Source: Palaemon carinicauda
Taxonomy: Eukaryota > Arthropoda > Malacostraca > Decapoda > Palaemonidae
Reading direction: 5' to 3'
Length of the DNA stretch: 64,000 nucleotides
Assembly (NCBI RefSeq): GCF_036898095.1
Contig: NC_090725.1
Location: forward strand, 211,953,700 to 212,017,699
Shown here: in pieces, positions 12,516 through 24,853 of the stretch
How the letters are laid out: the number at the start of each line of letters is the position of its first letter
Numbering within the stretch: position 1 is the first letter of the stretch
Notes under the pieces: model-generated
The model's input: the letters and a program-made list of their open reading frames with translations, nothing else
Databases searched by the model: none
Told to the model about the DNA's origin: nothing
Position numbers and translations under genes: made by a program

Positions 12516-13517
12516 GCCGAAATGTTAATCTAGATATTTTATTCCTCCTAAGGTCTACTATTGTTAGCGGTTAGTGTGACATCTCATTTGATCCCTTTGG
12601 ACAAATGTTCTTTCTTTGTATAACGATTCACTACTTCAGTTCAATTCCATTTTGTTTGAATGGCTTGGTGTGCTGTTCTCTTACAGGTTTGACCAGGTTT
12701 GACCATTAACACATTTCATCCTTTCCTCCAATAAGGTTAATGTTGAGTTTAGTACCTCTCTTGCTTGAATGAACCTCTCTATCTCGGACACAACCATTTG
12801 TCGTAGGTAGTCTATTTTGAAAATAGATAATTTTGAATAAAGATAATTTTAAATTAGTCATTAAAAGACACTATTCATTAAAGCCAAACGAACTACAAGG
12901 TACAAAGTTAATTTTGTCTTAAGTCTTATAAATTATTGCCAAGCTAGTCTTGAATTACGGTCTATTTCATGCACTGTTACTCGTCAATATGGAACTTACA
13001 GATTAATCAAAAAAACAACTTAATGATTTTCTTTAAATCCCTTTAGCATATGTTGTATTAAGACAGATAGATAATATGTAAAAAATTTTAACTTCAGATA
13101 ATGGTTAATGTACTGTATTTACCACCTGCCTTCAGTTGCCAGTTACCTAAAGTAGTTTAGGTCCAAGAAATTCATTTTAGACACTGGATATCCTTTGATA
13201 TATACAAAGTAAGTACAGCAGACCTTAATGGTGTCTTCAGACGTGAGCCAACCCTAGACCACATACGAAACCAAAGGAGTATATGGTCAGCCTCCTAGTT
13301 CCCGATAAGGAAGTAATACTTATTTGGGCAGGATGTATTAGTCTATGTACGTCCTGTGATAAGGGTAATGACCAGGTATTTTACCAAATGGTGGGAAGTC
13401 TTGGAAGTGTAATTATTCCACTATTTCAGACAAGTTGTAGATAAAGAGGGTAGTAATTAAGATTGAGCAGCCTGTCCCCAATGTGTCATAAAATACCAAT
13501 TAGACTAGAATGGCATT

Positions 13518-14900
13518 TTGAGTGATCTTTTGCATATTAATTCGTCTCATGTGTATAAAATTGATATGTGCATCCTTTCTAGTGTTTCAAAATACCATAC
13601 GAAAGACAAAGTGTGGTTCAATGATGATTGTAGACATGCTTATCTGGAGAAGAAAAAGGCCTATCACCTTTGGAAGGGTAACAGATCAGCTGTTGCTCAA
13701 AGGGTTTTTGCTTCAATTGAAAAAGAATATACTTTGAGCATAAAACTATCCCTTTCTGGTACAACACAAGAAAATAAGTGGTGGGCTACCTTTAGATCTG
13801 TACTCTTTGGTGTAGATTTAACAGTTCCTCCTTTACATAAAAAAAGATTATTCTGTTGCTCTCTGTGTCCAAAGAAAAAAGAAACCCTTTTGGCTGACAT
13901 GTTTGACAGTAAACAGAATAATGAAAAACTTGATTTTCTTCATTTCTGTTTTCTGAAGGTTAAACTAACTAGTTTAGCTTTTCAGCCCAGTAAAACTAAA
14001 GCACTCTTGATTGACATTGATGTTTATGGAGGTGTAAACCCAAATTGTATTTTTCCTCTGTTTTAATAAAGTCAGCTGATTTTTAACTCCTGAGCTGTCT
14101 GTTATTTTTTGTGAGATATTAAGAAAAGTTTTTCTATTTTGCAATTGTTGGAGACTTGGCAACGTTACTCCTTTAGGTAAAAGTGTTTGTGGTAGCTCTA
14201 ACCAGCTGATTACTGCCCTTGTTTTCAAACCCAAACAGTTGGGCATCATTATTGAATTTTTAACTAATATGTTGCAACGAGTTGTTGTTGATGGCAACCT
14301 TAGTGTTCCTCAGGGTAGCGTTCTTGCCCATTACTTTTCATACTATATACACATAACAAGTGGTTTGGCCTACAAAACAAGCTCGTTGCATATGCAGATG
14401 ATGCAACTCTTTGCACCAGTTCTATCTCCAGAATGGAGATTTGGGGTTGATGAGACTCCTAACAGAAATATAGCTAAAATTAGAGCATGGGGCAAATTAT
14501 GGGGCATGAAGTTGAACCTTAATACTCAAACTATGATTGTCTGTAGGTCAAGGACAGTGGCTCCTCAACATCCGGATCTCTGAATTGATAATGTTTCTTT
14601 GTCTCTATATGACTTAAAATTTTAGGCATGATTCTTGACAGCACATTTACTTTTAAGAAACACATTCTGCCTTGTTTCGAGTATTGTTCTCGTGTCTGGT
14701 CTTCAACTGCTAAATCTCATCTTAATCTGTTGGACAGGAACTTACAGTTATTAAATTTATAATTCCTGATTTAGATATTGATTTCTGCCACTGTTATTAA
14801 TTAGTTTGTTATGCATGTTGCATAAGATTTTTCAAAATTCTGACCATCCTATGAATTCTAAAACTTTAGTTAAGCAGAGAAGAATCTAGTAGTTCCAATC
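13518..14900 (+). mobile_element. Jockey-like LINE remnant, plus strand
   Basis: An open frame at 13518-14066 (182 residues; KVWFNDDCRHAYLEKKKAYH, then KWWATFRSVLFGVD and DIDVYGGVNPNCIFPLF) is the linker between endonuclease and RT of jockey-type elements. The RT follows at 14239-14583 (IIIEFLTNMLQRVVVDG joined to SVPQGSV, then LWGMKLN and SRTVAPQHPDL). The fingers and first palm motifs (14067-14238) are mostly missing and a short segment is lost between VDG and SVPQG. Decayed C-terminal sequence runs to about 14900. Confidence 0.72.
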
Positions 14901-16690
14901 GGTTAGGCACTATATTTGTCTGTATACAGTATCTATAAGTTTGGGAAAGTGTGTGGTCACCTATAAATATTCCATGTTTCCTCCTTCATTAGATTTTCTC
15001 TGCATGTTTGCAATTCAAGCTACCACATGGAAGCACTGCTTTTTTCAGATTAGTGAAGTTGAAATAATGTTGGGGCTGGTCACCACTCAGATGGATGACT
15101 TCCTGGGAATACTAGATGCTCTTGACAAAACAATGATAGAGGTGTTTTGTCATCTGGTTTTGGTTTGGCTACAGGAAAGTCTAAACTTTTACACATTCCC
15201 TACTTTTATCTTGGTTTGAAACAAAGTTAAGAGACCGATTTGGGACACAAGGGAAATGATCTACAGAACTGGACCATCTGTAGATAAGTGTTCAAGAAGG
15301 TTATTGCTCTAATCAATCTGCTCAGATGAACCATTTCGAAAGTAGTTCACCAAAACCCATTCACATTCACTTTACTTTTAATCACCTGAGGACTTCCAAT
15401 GACATTCTTGAACCCAGGGTTTTAAAACCTTCTAGATTGTCCTCTATAAGTCCTTAAAGAAAGTGTACTATCATTTTGCATAAAAGAAATACTGTAGTTT
15501 GTTTATTTTTATGAGGGTCAGTCTAAGAATATAACAATAACTAGAATGAGCTAGGTTCACCTTATTGAAACTTTTTAAGGTGTTGCTTTTAGGAAAATAA
15601 TTTCCATTATAGGTATCCTTTTGAAAAGAATTTCCAATCTCAGCTTAATTTGGTACTCATGCATTGGGGATTAGACATCTATAATAATGGATATATTTAA
15701 GCCTGTCAGGATGGGTCGCCAGTAATCATTTCTATTTGTCAGGATTGGGATGGGGCTTCATATAATGCAGTAGGTTAAATTTTTAATTACTGGGAAACTT
15801 TCACTCATATATATCTAACAGTTAAGTGTATACTAATCAGCAACTACTATCTTTTAAGGAGGGCTTTCTGAGCTTAAATTGATTGTCTTTTCTTGCCCTC
15901 GTTCAGAGCTAAATTGTTTCAAGAATAAGAATCGGTTACTATTTCTTTTTTCTTCACTTCCCCTTATTAGAATTTTGAAAGTATTTCATCTGAGAATAGT
16001 GGTTTTTGTCCAGTAAGACATGTGAATAGTAGTCTCTGTTCAGAAAGATATGTTCAAGATAGTTTTAACAAACTATGGACACTGCAGGTAGTGCCCAAAA
16101 TTGATAATTGACTATGTGAGACTAGAAAGTCAATTTCTCCTCTGTCTAAAAGGCAGTGTCTTTTCTTGTGAAAGGTTGGGACTCAGGAACTAACCAAATT
16201 CGGATCCAAATCTTATATAAACCCTGAAGATTACGGTTTTAGATATTAGGAATAAACCTAAATGTCTTAAAGTTGGCAGAACAGTTTCTGGGAAAGAATT
16301 ATCAGCAAGAATTAAATAATATTTCACTACAATATTATAGATAAAAATGGATGATCATGAGAATGAAAGCCTGCTTCAGTGAGTGGAGGAATATAAGGAC
16401 CCAGTCTACCAACTCGATATATATTATGAGGGGACAGTGGTTAAGCCAGCATGATACCAGGTCACATGCATTTGAAATGTGATTAAAACATACAACTCTC
16501 TGGAGCTTTAAATGATTATTTCAAATGTTCTGTCTTGTTCTATAGGAATTATATAGTATTTAGCCAATAATATGGCTATAAAGAAATAGATCCCGATAGC
16601 CTACTTTATCGAGCGAAGGGGTATAACTCGAAAGTTATAGTCATCCAAACATGATGCAACCATTCAGCTAGAATTTATTCAAGAGGATTA
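14901..16690. other. Unassigned intron sequence
   Basis: No family could be named. Some stretches (for example around 15700-15880) look like decayed repeat but match nothing else in the window. Confidence 0.4.
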
Positions 16691-16694
16691 TAGT

Positions 16695-17186
16695 TTATAT
16701 CACACTATTCATATATGAACAAGTGGTTGCTTTATGAGTGCTTACTTCAGTGTGTGGGAGAATATTATGATCAAGGCTACCAGTTCTGACTTTTGCCTGG
16801 AGATCTAAAGATTTAACAAAACAGATTAGGTTTTGGAAATGTGAGGGTTTTCTCACCAGAAGGAACTGAAGTAAATATAGAGTCTGAGACTCTAAGAGAG
16901 GATTCTGTTCGTGTCCAAATACTCCTAGGTCTTTCTGAGATTGCACAAAACAAATTTGCTAAAGATGACGAGAGCTTATGAAACTCATAACTATCAAAAC
17001 TAGACCCATTAATGGCTGGAGTGGCATATTATCATCATTATTCTGATAATAAAACCTAGCCTTGTTTTCTCCATATTTACCTTTAAATAAAAGCGAGTTT
17101 TCTCTTGCATTTGTAACTTTTAATTGGTCATCAACCATCTGAACAAATTTCCTAAAGAGGAACAGTAAGGCCTCCACATTTCTCAC
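16695..17186 (-). pseudogene. Old DIRS-like gag fragment, minus strand
   Basis: Two open pieces on the minus strand (17186-16959 and 16946-16695) align in order with the plus-strand copy at 25970-26520. Shared parts include a lysine/asparagine-rich region with YYQNNDDN versus YSGNNNDN, and VRTGSLDHNILPHTEVS versus NRVGSLDPNIPPLAEVS. One frameshift separates the pieces. Confidence 0.5.
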
Positions 17187-17281
17187 AAAGATTATCTAGA
17201 TCTCAATATTGCCCTTGGTAGTAGACACAAAGATATTGCAGATCATGAATGCAAAGAAACAATTTCCTTGAACAAGTTATG

Positions 17282-17880
17282 CAGATACTACCGCTAGAGA
17301 GTTATGGGGTCTTTTGACTGGACGGACAGTACTACATTGGATCCTTCTCTCTGGTTACGGTTCATTTTCCCTTTGCTAAACATACACCAAATAGTCTGGC
17401 CTATTCTTTACATATTCTCCTCTGTCCTCATACATCTGACAACACTGAGATTACCAAACAATTCTTCTCCACCCAAGGGATTTTCTACAGCACTGTAATT
17501 GTTCAGTGTCCACCTTTCTCTTGGTAAGGGTAGAAGAGACTCTTTAGCTATGGTAAGCAGCTCTTCTAGGAGAAGGACACTCCAAAATCAAACCATTGTT
17601 CCCTAGTCTTGAGTAATGCCATAGCCTCTGTACCATGGTCTTCCACTGTCTTGGGTTAGAGTTCTCTTGCTTGAGGGTACACTCGTGCACACTATTCTCT
17701 TTCTTTTGTTTTGTTAAAGTTCTTATAGTTTATATAAGAAATATTTATTTTAATGTTGTTACTGCTCTTGAAATATTTCATTTTTCCTCGTTCCCTTTCC
17801 GCACTGAGCTATTTTCCCTGTTGGAGCCCCTGGGCTTATAGCATCCTGTCTTTCAAACTAGGGTTGTAGCTTAGCGAGTA

Positions 17881-17939
<59 letters not shown>
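17282..17939 (+). repeat. Interspersed repeat with (AAT)n tail, copy 2
   Basis: Matches 5213-5904 from GATACTACCG to the (AAT)n tail at 17882-17939. Small insertions and deletions separate the two copies, so they are independent insertions. No protein is recognisable. Confidence 0.75.
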
Positions 17940-19185
17940 TGCTAAAAAATCTATAAAAACATCCCTTACATCCACCAAATTTAGCTCACATCAAGCTGGA
18001 GGATTCAAATTGGAGTAAAGTTAAATTGATATGGCAAGATGGCTACAAAAGCAAAGACAAAAAACATTGCAGCCTACAAACGCCACGGTTATTGCCATTA
18101 GCTGCTAGATTATATCAATACTACACTGGAGGCCTTAGTCTAATTGATAGGAATGAAAGTGAAATTTCTAAGTTTTTTTTTATGTGGTAAACTTCGATGT
18201 AATCAAGCTTCCATGGAACATTAATATGAGTATCATAGAAATAATAATGAGTACTATCTTTGCTTTGGATGGTAACATATAAGAAATGAGGACCAATTTT
18301 GACCCTTTAGTGCTAAGGTACATTAATCTATGGAACTTGATAATGGTTTAGAACTTCTTGGTAAATAATATATATTTCTGTCAAATTTACTTTGACCTTT
18401 AGAGGGTAAATCTGAGTCTTTATGTTTTCCCTTTATAATAGACAGTCCTTCAGGCAAAATTATGATGTTTCCATGCTTACGTCACTTTTGGAATTATTAT
18501 AAAGAACAAATATACATTCATGACTAGTATCACTGAAATAAATACATGTCTCAGATGGATATCACAAATGCTCATCTTCTTTTAGTAATTATAAATTACT
18601 GAGGGAATTGAAAATATGCCTGAAACTCTACTGTATTACATCAGCATGAACAAACAAAGGCATTCAGTTTCATCAGAACAGTTATCTGTGATTACATGTT
18701 AATATACTTTATCAATATGGAAAAAAATACCCTTGGTAGCTAGCATGAACTGCAATTAAAAAACAGTGTTGCTTCTGGCTGATTAAATTCTAATTTTGTC
18801 TAAAACAGAATTATAATCAAATATAAACAATTACTAAACACGAACAGTTTAAATATTTAATTATCTAAAATTATTTCTACTGTATAATAACCTATTAGGT
18901 CTACTTGAATATGTGATTATAAAAGTTGGGATTGTTCTCAGAGTTTGATAAATTAATTAAAAGAACCTACTGTATGTGCATATGTATGAAGTTAAAAGTT
19001 GGGACAAGAGTGCATATGCAAGTAGACTATAACATCTGGTAAAAATAGATATGTATCCTTTATTATATCAAGATATAGGTATAATTTAATGATAAAATTG
19101 CATGATTTCATTTATAAAATATTTAATAATTAAAATTTATACTATCAAACCAATAAAATGAATTAAATAAGTTTGCTATACTAAC
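17940..19185. other. Intron 4 sequence without recognisable features
   Basis: AT-rich; nothing recognised up to exon 4. Confidence 0.45.
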
Positions 19186-19372
19186 CTGAACTCAAATCCA
19201 CAGTCAATCTTAACACAACCAGGCCCAAATGGGTCACTAAATTCAGAACCACAAATACACCGTTGGCATGGGAATTCATCGAAGTACATCTTGTCACCCT
19301 CGTGATATGTCCTATTATTCCAAAAGCATGTTTGTGATCTGGTTTCCAACCCTGCGGGACTTTGGGAATCAG
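19186..19372 (-). CDS. VWC-repeat protein, exon 4 (first part of module 3)
   Basis: The exon is 187 bp (61 full codons), with acceptor ctttccacag and donor gttagt, entering in phase 1 and leaving in phase 2. After a short Ser/Gln-rich spacer it encodes TCFWNNRTYHEGDKMYFDEF, PCQRCICGSEFSDPFGPGC and VKIDCGFEF, which is cysteines 1 to 6 of a VWC module. The N-N-R-T sequence is a possible N-glycosylation site, in line with an extracellular protein. The exon ends only about 480 bp from DIRS element A, which sits in the preceding intron. Confidence 0.83.
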
Positions 19373-19848
19373 CTGTGGAAAGCAGTTCTGAGAGTTATTT
19401 CATTCAAGAAATAAGAACAGTAATTTTATAAATTCAAGGGTTTATGTAATTTAAACAACTCTAAAAGGCAAAGTATTTACAGTTCTAGAATGAATTTTGA
19501 GCTCTAAAATCAGTTACAGTTGATAAAAGGCACAACTATCAATTGTATATACAAAATATTTTCCTCTGGGTTAATCTTAACGAGGAGTTTTTAATATAGT
19601 TAGTTATTACTTAGCCTAATAACTTAGAGCAACATTAATTCAGAAATAATCTTAGTGATCTATTATCATGAACATAGCAATCCCATACAGAACATGTAAG
19701 ACATGTGGAAGTTAAAAAAGAAGAATTTATGCCATACCAGAATATGAAATAAAGTACTCAATGAAGGAAAGATACTTCATTAAGAACTTGAACAGGAGAG
19801 GGATATTGAAAGGCGATACACTCCTACATATGAGAATTTTTACAAAAA

Positions 19849-20036
19849 TTATATTCTGATTATAAAATAAATTTTTGAATATACTTACCCGGTGAATATA
19901 TAATAGCTGACGTCTCGGACGGCTCGACAGAAACACAAAAACTCGCGAGCGATCGCCGTGAAGGTTGCGGGTGTGCCCACCAGTGCCGACTATCGGCCAG
20001 ATACCGCATATACATGTAAACAGCCTCAGTTCTTCT
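19849..20036 (-). repeat. DIRS A 3' inverted terminal repeat
   Basis: From CCGGTGAATATATAATAGCT inward this is the reverse complement of 24687-24836. The outermost about 40 bp differ from the 5' end, as in DIRS elements, and are complemented by 20078-20136. Confidence 0.85.
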
Positions 20037-20077
20037 CATTCCGCTGGGTCTCTATCGGGGAGGAAGGGAGGGCCTAT

Positions 20078-20177
20078 AATTTATATATTCACCGGGTAAG
20101 TATATTCAAAAATTTATTTTATAATCAAAATATCATTTTTAAATATTAAACTTAGCCGGTGAATATATAATAGCTGA
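20078..20177 (-). repeat. DIRS A internal complementary region
   Basis: 20137-20177 is an exact 41-bp reverse complement of the 5' end of the element (24813-24853). 20078-20136 is the reverse complement of the 3' end (19849-19907) with a few changes. The two halves abut, as expected for the ICR that templates end joining into a circle in DIRS replication. Confidence 0.85.
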
Positions 20178-20568
20178 TTCAAACCCATGGTGGTGGGTAG
20201 AGACCAGTATTAATACAATATAGGCGTATATGCTTAGAGTTTTTGACAGTTATATCATAACAAAACCCAAATAAATATAGGTACCTGGTAAGGAAGCTGA
20301 CTCAGACGATTACTCTGCCTTGTTAGTCCGCTTTCCTCACGAAGCCCAGCCATCCTCTCAGGATGCTGAAAGACTCCCAGGAGCTGTTATATCCAGGGCG
20401 GCAACCCATACAACAGGACCTCATCAAAACCCTTAATCTGGGCGCTCTCAAGAAATGATATTTGACCACCCGCCAAATCAAAAAGGATGCGAAAAGCTTC
20501 TTAGCCTTCCGTACAACCCAAAACAAGATTAAAAACATTTCAAGAGAAAGATTAAAAGGATATTGGAA

Positions 20569-21648
20569 TTAAGGGAATGTAGTGGTAGAACCCTCACCCA
20601 CTACTGCACTCGCTGCAACGAATGGACCCAGTGTGTAGCAGTCCTCATAAAGAGTCTGGACATCTTTTAAGTAAAATGAAGCGAATACCGACTTGCTTCT
20701 CCAAAAGGTTGCGTCCATAATACTTCGCAGAGATCTGTTTTGCTTAAAGGCCACGGAAGTTGCTATAGCTCTTACTTCGTGTGTCTTAACCTTAAGCAAG
20801 CAACGGTCTTTTTCACTCAAGTGAGAATGAGCCTCTCGGATTAAAAATCTAATAAAATACGACAAAGCATTTTTAGACATAGGCAATGATGGCTTCTTAA
20901 CTGAGCACCACAAGGCCTCAGATCCACCTCCTAAGGATTTGGTACGAGCTGAATAAAACTTAAGAGCTCTAACTGGACACAGTACTCTTTCAAGCTCGTT
21001 GCCTACGATCTCTGACAGGCAAGGTATATCAAATGACTTAGGCCAAGGACGAGAAGGCAGTTCATTTTTGGCCAAGAAACCAAGCTGAAGTGAACATGTG
21101 GCTTTATCTGTGGAAAAGCCGATGTTCCTACTGAAGGCATGGATCTCACTGACCCTTTTAGCCGAAGCCAAGCACACTAAGAAAAGCGTCTTGAGGGTGA
21201 GATCCTTCAGGGAGGCTGAATGTAATGGCTCAAACCTGTCGGACATTAGGAACCTTAGGACCACGTCTAAGTTCCATCCAGGAGTTGCCATACGACGCTC
21301 CTTAGAGGGGTCTCGAAAGACTTAAGGAGATCTTGGAGATCTTCATTATTGGAAAGATCTAAGCCTCTATGTGTGAATACAGACGCCAACATGCTCCTGT
21401 AGCCCTTAATAGTGGGCGCTGAGAGGGAGCAAACATTTCTCAGATGTAGGAGAAAGTCTGCGATTTGGGCTACAGAGGTACTGGAAGAGGAAATGGATGA
21501 TGACTTGCACCAGTCTCTAAAGACCTCCCAATTCGACTGGTATACTTTGATGGTAGAAGCTCTACTAGCTCTCGCAATCGCTCTGGCTGCCTCCTTCGAA
21601 AAGCCTCGAGCTCTTGAGAGTCTTTCGATAGTCTGAAGGCAGTCAGAC
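20569..21648 (-). pseudogene. DIRS A tyrosine recombinase, one frameshift
   Basis: The N-terminal SAM-like part (about 21648-21314; STIKVYQSNW, then APTIKGYRSMLASVF) and the catalytic part (21291-20569) lie in different frames. A single-base loss near 21313 explains it, because the frames abut at FETPL/KERRM. Catalytic residues are present in order: Arg in SAKRVSEIHAF, His-x-x-Arg in KTHEVRAIA, Trp in TFWRSK and Tyr in FASFYLKD. The protein would integrate a circular DNA copy by site-specific recombination without target duplication. The YR reading frame overlaps the 3' part of the RNase H frame, as is usual in DIRS elements. Confidence 0.85.
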
Positions 21649-22773
21649 GAAGCGCGGGGAGGCTTTGATGAAGATCCCTTACGTGGGGCTGCCGTAAGAG
21701 ATCCATCCTTAGAGGAAGACTCCTTGGAATGTCTACCAGCCATTGAAGTACCTCTGTGAACCACTCTCTCGCGGGCCAGAGGGGAGCAACCAAGGTCAAC
21801 CTTGTCCCTTCGTGAGAGGAGAACTTCTGCAGTACCTTGTTGACGATCTTGAACGGTGGGAATGCGTACGCGTCCAGGTGAGACCAGTCCAGTAGAAACG
21901 CATCTATGTGGGTCGCCTCTGGATCTGGGACTGGCGAGCAATAGGTCGGGAGCCTTTTGGTCAACGAGGTGGCAAAGAGGTCTATGGAGGGTTGACCCCA
22001 AGTCACCCAAAGACTCTTGCACACGTCCTTGTGAAGGGTCCATTCCGTGGGGATCACCTGACCTCTCCGACTGAGACAGTCTGCCAAGACGTTCAAGTCC
22101 CCCTGGATGAATCTTGTCAACAGGGAGATGCCTCGATTTTTTGACCAGATGAGGAGGTCCCTTGCGATGACAAACAGTGTGTGAGAGTGAGTGCCTCCTT
22201 GCTTGGAGATGTACGCCAATGCTGTGGTGTTGTCTGAATTGACCTCTACCACTTTGTTTCGAAGAATGCTCTCGAAACTCATCAAGGCCAAGTGAACCGC
22301 TAACAGCTCCTTGCCGTTGATGTGCATGCTCTTCTGATCCGACGTCCAAAGACCCGAACATTCCCGACCGTCCAGAGTCGCTCCCCAACCCAAATCCGAC
22401 GCGTCTGAGAACAACACGTGGTTTGGGTTCTTGACTGCCAGGGACAGACCCTCTCTCAGACTTATGTTGCTGTCCCACCAGTTCAGGCCTGCTTTTACTG
22501 GCTCGGAGACCGGGATTGACACAGCTTCTAAAGTCTTGCTCTTGTTCCAGTGTGAGTCTAGATGGAACTGAAGAGGGCGAAGGTGAAGTCTCCCTAGCGA
22601 GACAAACTGCTCCCGGGATGACAGAGTCCCTACGAGGCTCATCCAACCTCTTACTGAACAACGGTCTTTTTTCAGCATGAGTCGGACTTTGAGCAGGGCT
22701 TGCTCTATTCGGGTGGCAGACGGAAAAGCCCGAAAAACTAGACTGCGAATCTCCATCCCCAAATAGAGAATCG
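21470..22773 (-). pseudogene. DIRS A RNase H and methyltransferase-like region, RT deleted
   Basis: The frame starts in the RT thumb (YLGMEIRSLVF), with no fingers, palm or YxDD motif. RNase H follows (VLFSDASDLGWGA, INGKELLAVHLAL, VNSDNTTALAYISKQGG, VLADCLSRR), all catalytic acidic positions appearing intact. Next comes IDLFAT...DAFLLDW...AYAFPPFKIV and LVAPLWPAREWF, the region often annotated as DAM-like methyltransferase in DIRS elements. The frame joins the middle of Gag at about 22773, which marks an internal deletion of Gag C-terminus and RT core. Confidence 0.82.
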
Positions 22774-24483
22774 TCTGGGAGGCGAACGAGGAGCAGCAGT
22801 AACAAAATGGTCTGGGAAAAGATCCTTAAAAATCATCATAATTTTCTTAAAATCCATAGAAGGTTGCGCAGCCTTAGGCTCTTCAACGTCTGACAAAACA
22901 TCCAAAGGATTATCAGTAGGCGGAGGATCAGCAACATCCTCATCTGAAGGAACCTCGTCCGACAATTGATGAGTCTCAAGCAAGGGAGAGACCTGCCGCG
23001 GTGGCAATGCTTGACAAGCAAAGTCCACACGCAAAGGAGCATCAGTAGCAGTCAAGGAAGCTACGTCATGTAACTGCTGAAAGGACTGACCAGCAACAAC
23101 AACAGGAGCGGGAGGACGCTCGACGTCAAGTCGAGACTGCCTTGACTGCCGAGATTGAGCAGTTAAAACAACCCTTGACTGCGGTGCTTGACGCTCAACG
23201 TCAAAACAAGGCAACTGAGCTGGTTGGCGAACGTCCTGAACGTCAACACGAGCTTGCGTCAGCGGCTGAACGTCAACACGAGACTGCGGCAGCGGCTGAA
23301 AGTCAACACGAGACTGCATCGAGTGAGGCTCCAAGTCGCGTGACTGACGTGACAAACTACCGACATCACGTTGCGAAACGTCAACAGGACGAGTAAAGGC
23401 TCGTTTGGGCGGCTGACGGCCAGGATCTCGATCCGCGTAACGGCGAGGATCATCGTGAACCTGCTCAACGGTATACTCCTCCATAAGGGAGGCAAGCTTA
23501 TTCTGCATATCCTGCAGGACAACCCATTTAGGATCAACGGGAGTCGGTACGGGCCGAGACGATGGTAACGTCTGTGACGGCAAAACATTGCCTTTACTGA
23601 GACTCTCGGAGCCCGTGTTACGCTTTCGTTTAAGCGGCGAGCAGTCTTCCGACGACTGCAAAGGGTCAGAGCTGTCCCAATGGCTACAGCCAGGACGCTG
23701 GACCTGTCCTGAAGGGACTGACTTCCGCTTTAAGGGTCTAGAAACTTTGCTCCAAGGTTTCTTTCGCGAGAAGCCTTCGGATGACGAGGAGAAAACAGCC
23801 TCGCTCGTCTTATGGTAGGGGCGGTCTTGACGAGACACGCCCGATACCATAGAGGGAACGTCTGTTCGTTGGTTAAAGCCTCTCGTCCCCATAAGTCCTA
23901 CGACATTACTTCTCCCTGGTGCATGGGAGCCTGAAAGAGGTCTCGGACTAGGAGAACGACAAGTACGAACAGACGAACCCTCGGTCGCAACACTAAAAAC
24001 ACTTTGCGCACTAATCACTTTATCCCCACGATTTTCTGAATTGGCACTCTGACACTTTAACACATTCACATCCGCCATGAGTTAATTATGGTCCGATGCT
24101 AAGGACTCAACTCTCTCGCCCAAAGCTTGAATGGCAAGCAACATATCCCGCATGGATGGTTTATGAGTGCTAGTAGAGGTTTCAGGTACAACTACTACAG
24201 GGGAAGGATTAGGTTCAGGGGCATGGGAGGAGGAAAAATCCAACGACCTAGAGGAGCTTCTCCTCACCCTATCTCTCTCAAGCTTACGAAAATATTTATC
24301 AAACTCTAGCCAGTCGAATTCCGAAAGTACCACGCACTCATCACACCGATCTCCTAATTGGCAGGTTTTATCCCGGCAATTAGAACACACGGTATGTGGG
24401 TCGAGAGAGGCCTTTGGAAGACGTTTGTTACAATCCCTAGCATTACATTTACGAAATTTAGGAATAGGAGAAGGGTCAGCCAT
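22774..24483 (-). pseudogene. DIRS A Gag, one in-frame stop, C-terminus lost
   Basis: The likely start is MADPSP at 24483. The N-terminus has a cysteine/histidine cluster (CNARDC, then HTVCSNC and CDEC) that parallels the N-terminus of Gag in element B. A single TAA at 24081-24079 interrupts the frame after SDHN; the frame then continues for over 400 codons. The middle part is rich in charged and Q-S-R repeats. The C-terminal part is missing because of the deletion at about 22773. It may encode the structural protein of the intracellular particle, by analogy with other DIRS Gag proteins. Confidence 0.7.
23227..23326 (-). repeat. Short tandem repeats in DIRS A Gag
   Basis: About three units of some 30 bp encode QSRVDFQPLP / QSRVDVQPLT / QARVDVQDV. 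Related Q-S-R-x-D motifs continue on both sides. Confidence 0.6.
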
Positions 24484-24686
24484 TTTGAAAAGTCCAAGAA
24501 AATCCAAAAACAATCCAAAGTCATCAACAATAAACGCTATCCAAAAAAGGGTTCAAGAGTTTTAATTGAAGAGAAAAACACCTGTCACTGCGAAAGCTCA
24601 AAACCAAAAAGAAGTACTTCACCAAGAATGACGAAAAAACTCCAGGTTAACAGCGAGCGGAATCAACTTGTCGACAAGACCGACAG

Positions 24687-24853
24687 AGAAGAACTGAGGC
24701 TGTTTACATGTATATGCGGTATCTGGCCGATCGTCGGCGCTGGTGGGCACACCCGCAACCTTCACGGCGATCGCTCGCGAGTTTTTGTGTTTCTGTCGAG
24801 CCGTCCGAGACGTCAGCTATTATATATTCACCGGCTAAGTTTAATATTTAAAA
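24687..24853 (-). repeat. DIRS A 5' inverted terminal repeat
   Basis: Reverse complement of 19886-20036 with only a few mismatches. The outer 41 bp (24813-24853) recur exactly in the ICR at 20137-20177. Confidence 0.87.

Larger units (their letters stand above)
19849..24853 (-). mobile_element. DIRS element A, internally deleted
   Basis: Minus-strand DIRS-type retrotransposon of about 5.0 kb. From the 5' end (right): ITR 24853-24687, Gag 24483-22774, RNase H plus methyltransferase-like region to 21470, YR to 20569, ICR 20177-20078 and 3' ITR 20036-19849. The two ITRs match over about 150 bp with only a few mismatches. The whole catalytic part of the RT is missing, Gag has one in-frame stop and YR has one frameshift, so it is non-autonomous. 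It sits in intron 3 of the host gene in the same orientation as the gene. Confidence 0.85.

Noticed and set aside
19849..20136. A separate small inverted-repeat (MITE-like) element next to DIRS A
   Set aside because: Its parts are fully explained as the 3' ITR and the R' half of the ICR of element A; elements B and C have the same arrangement.
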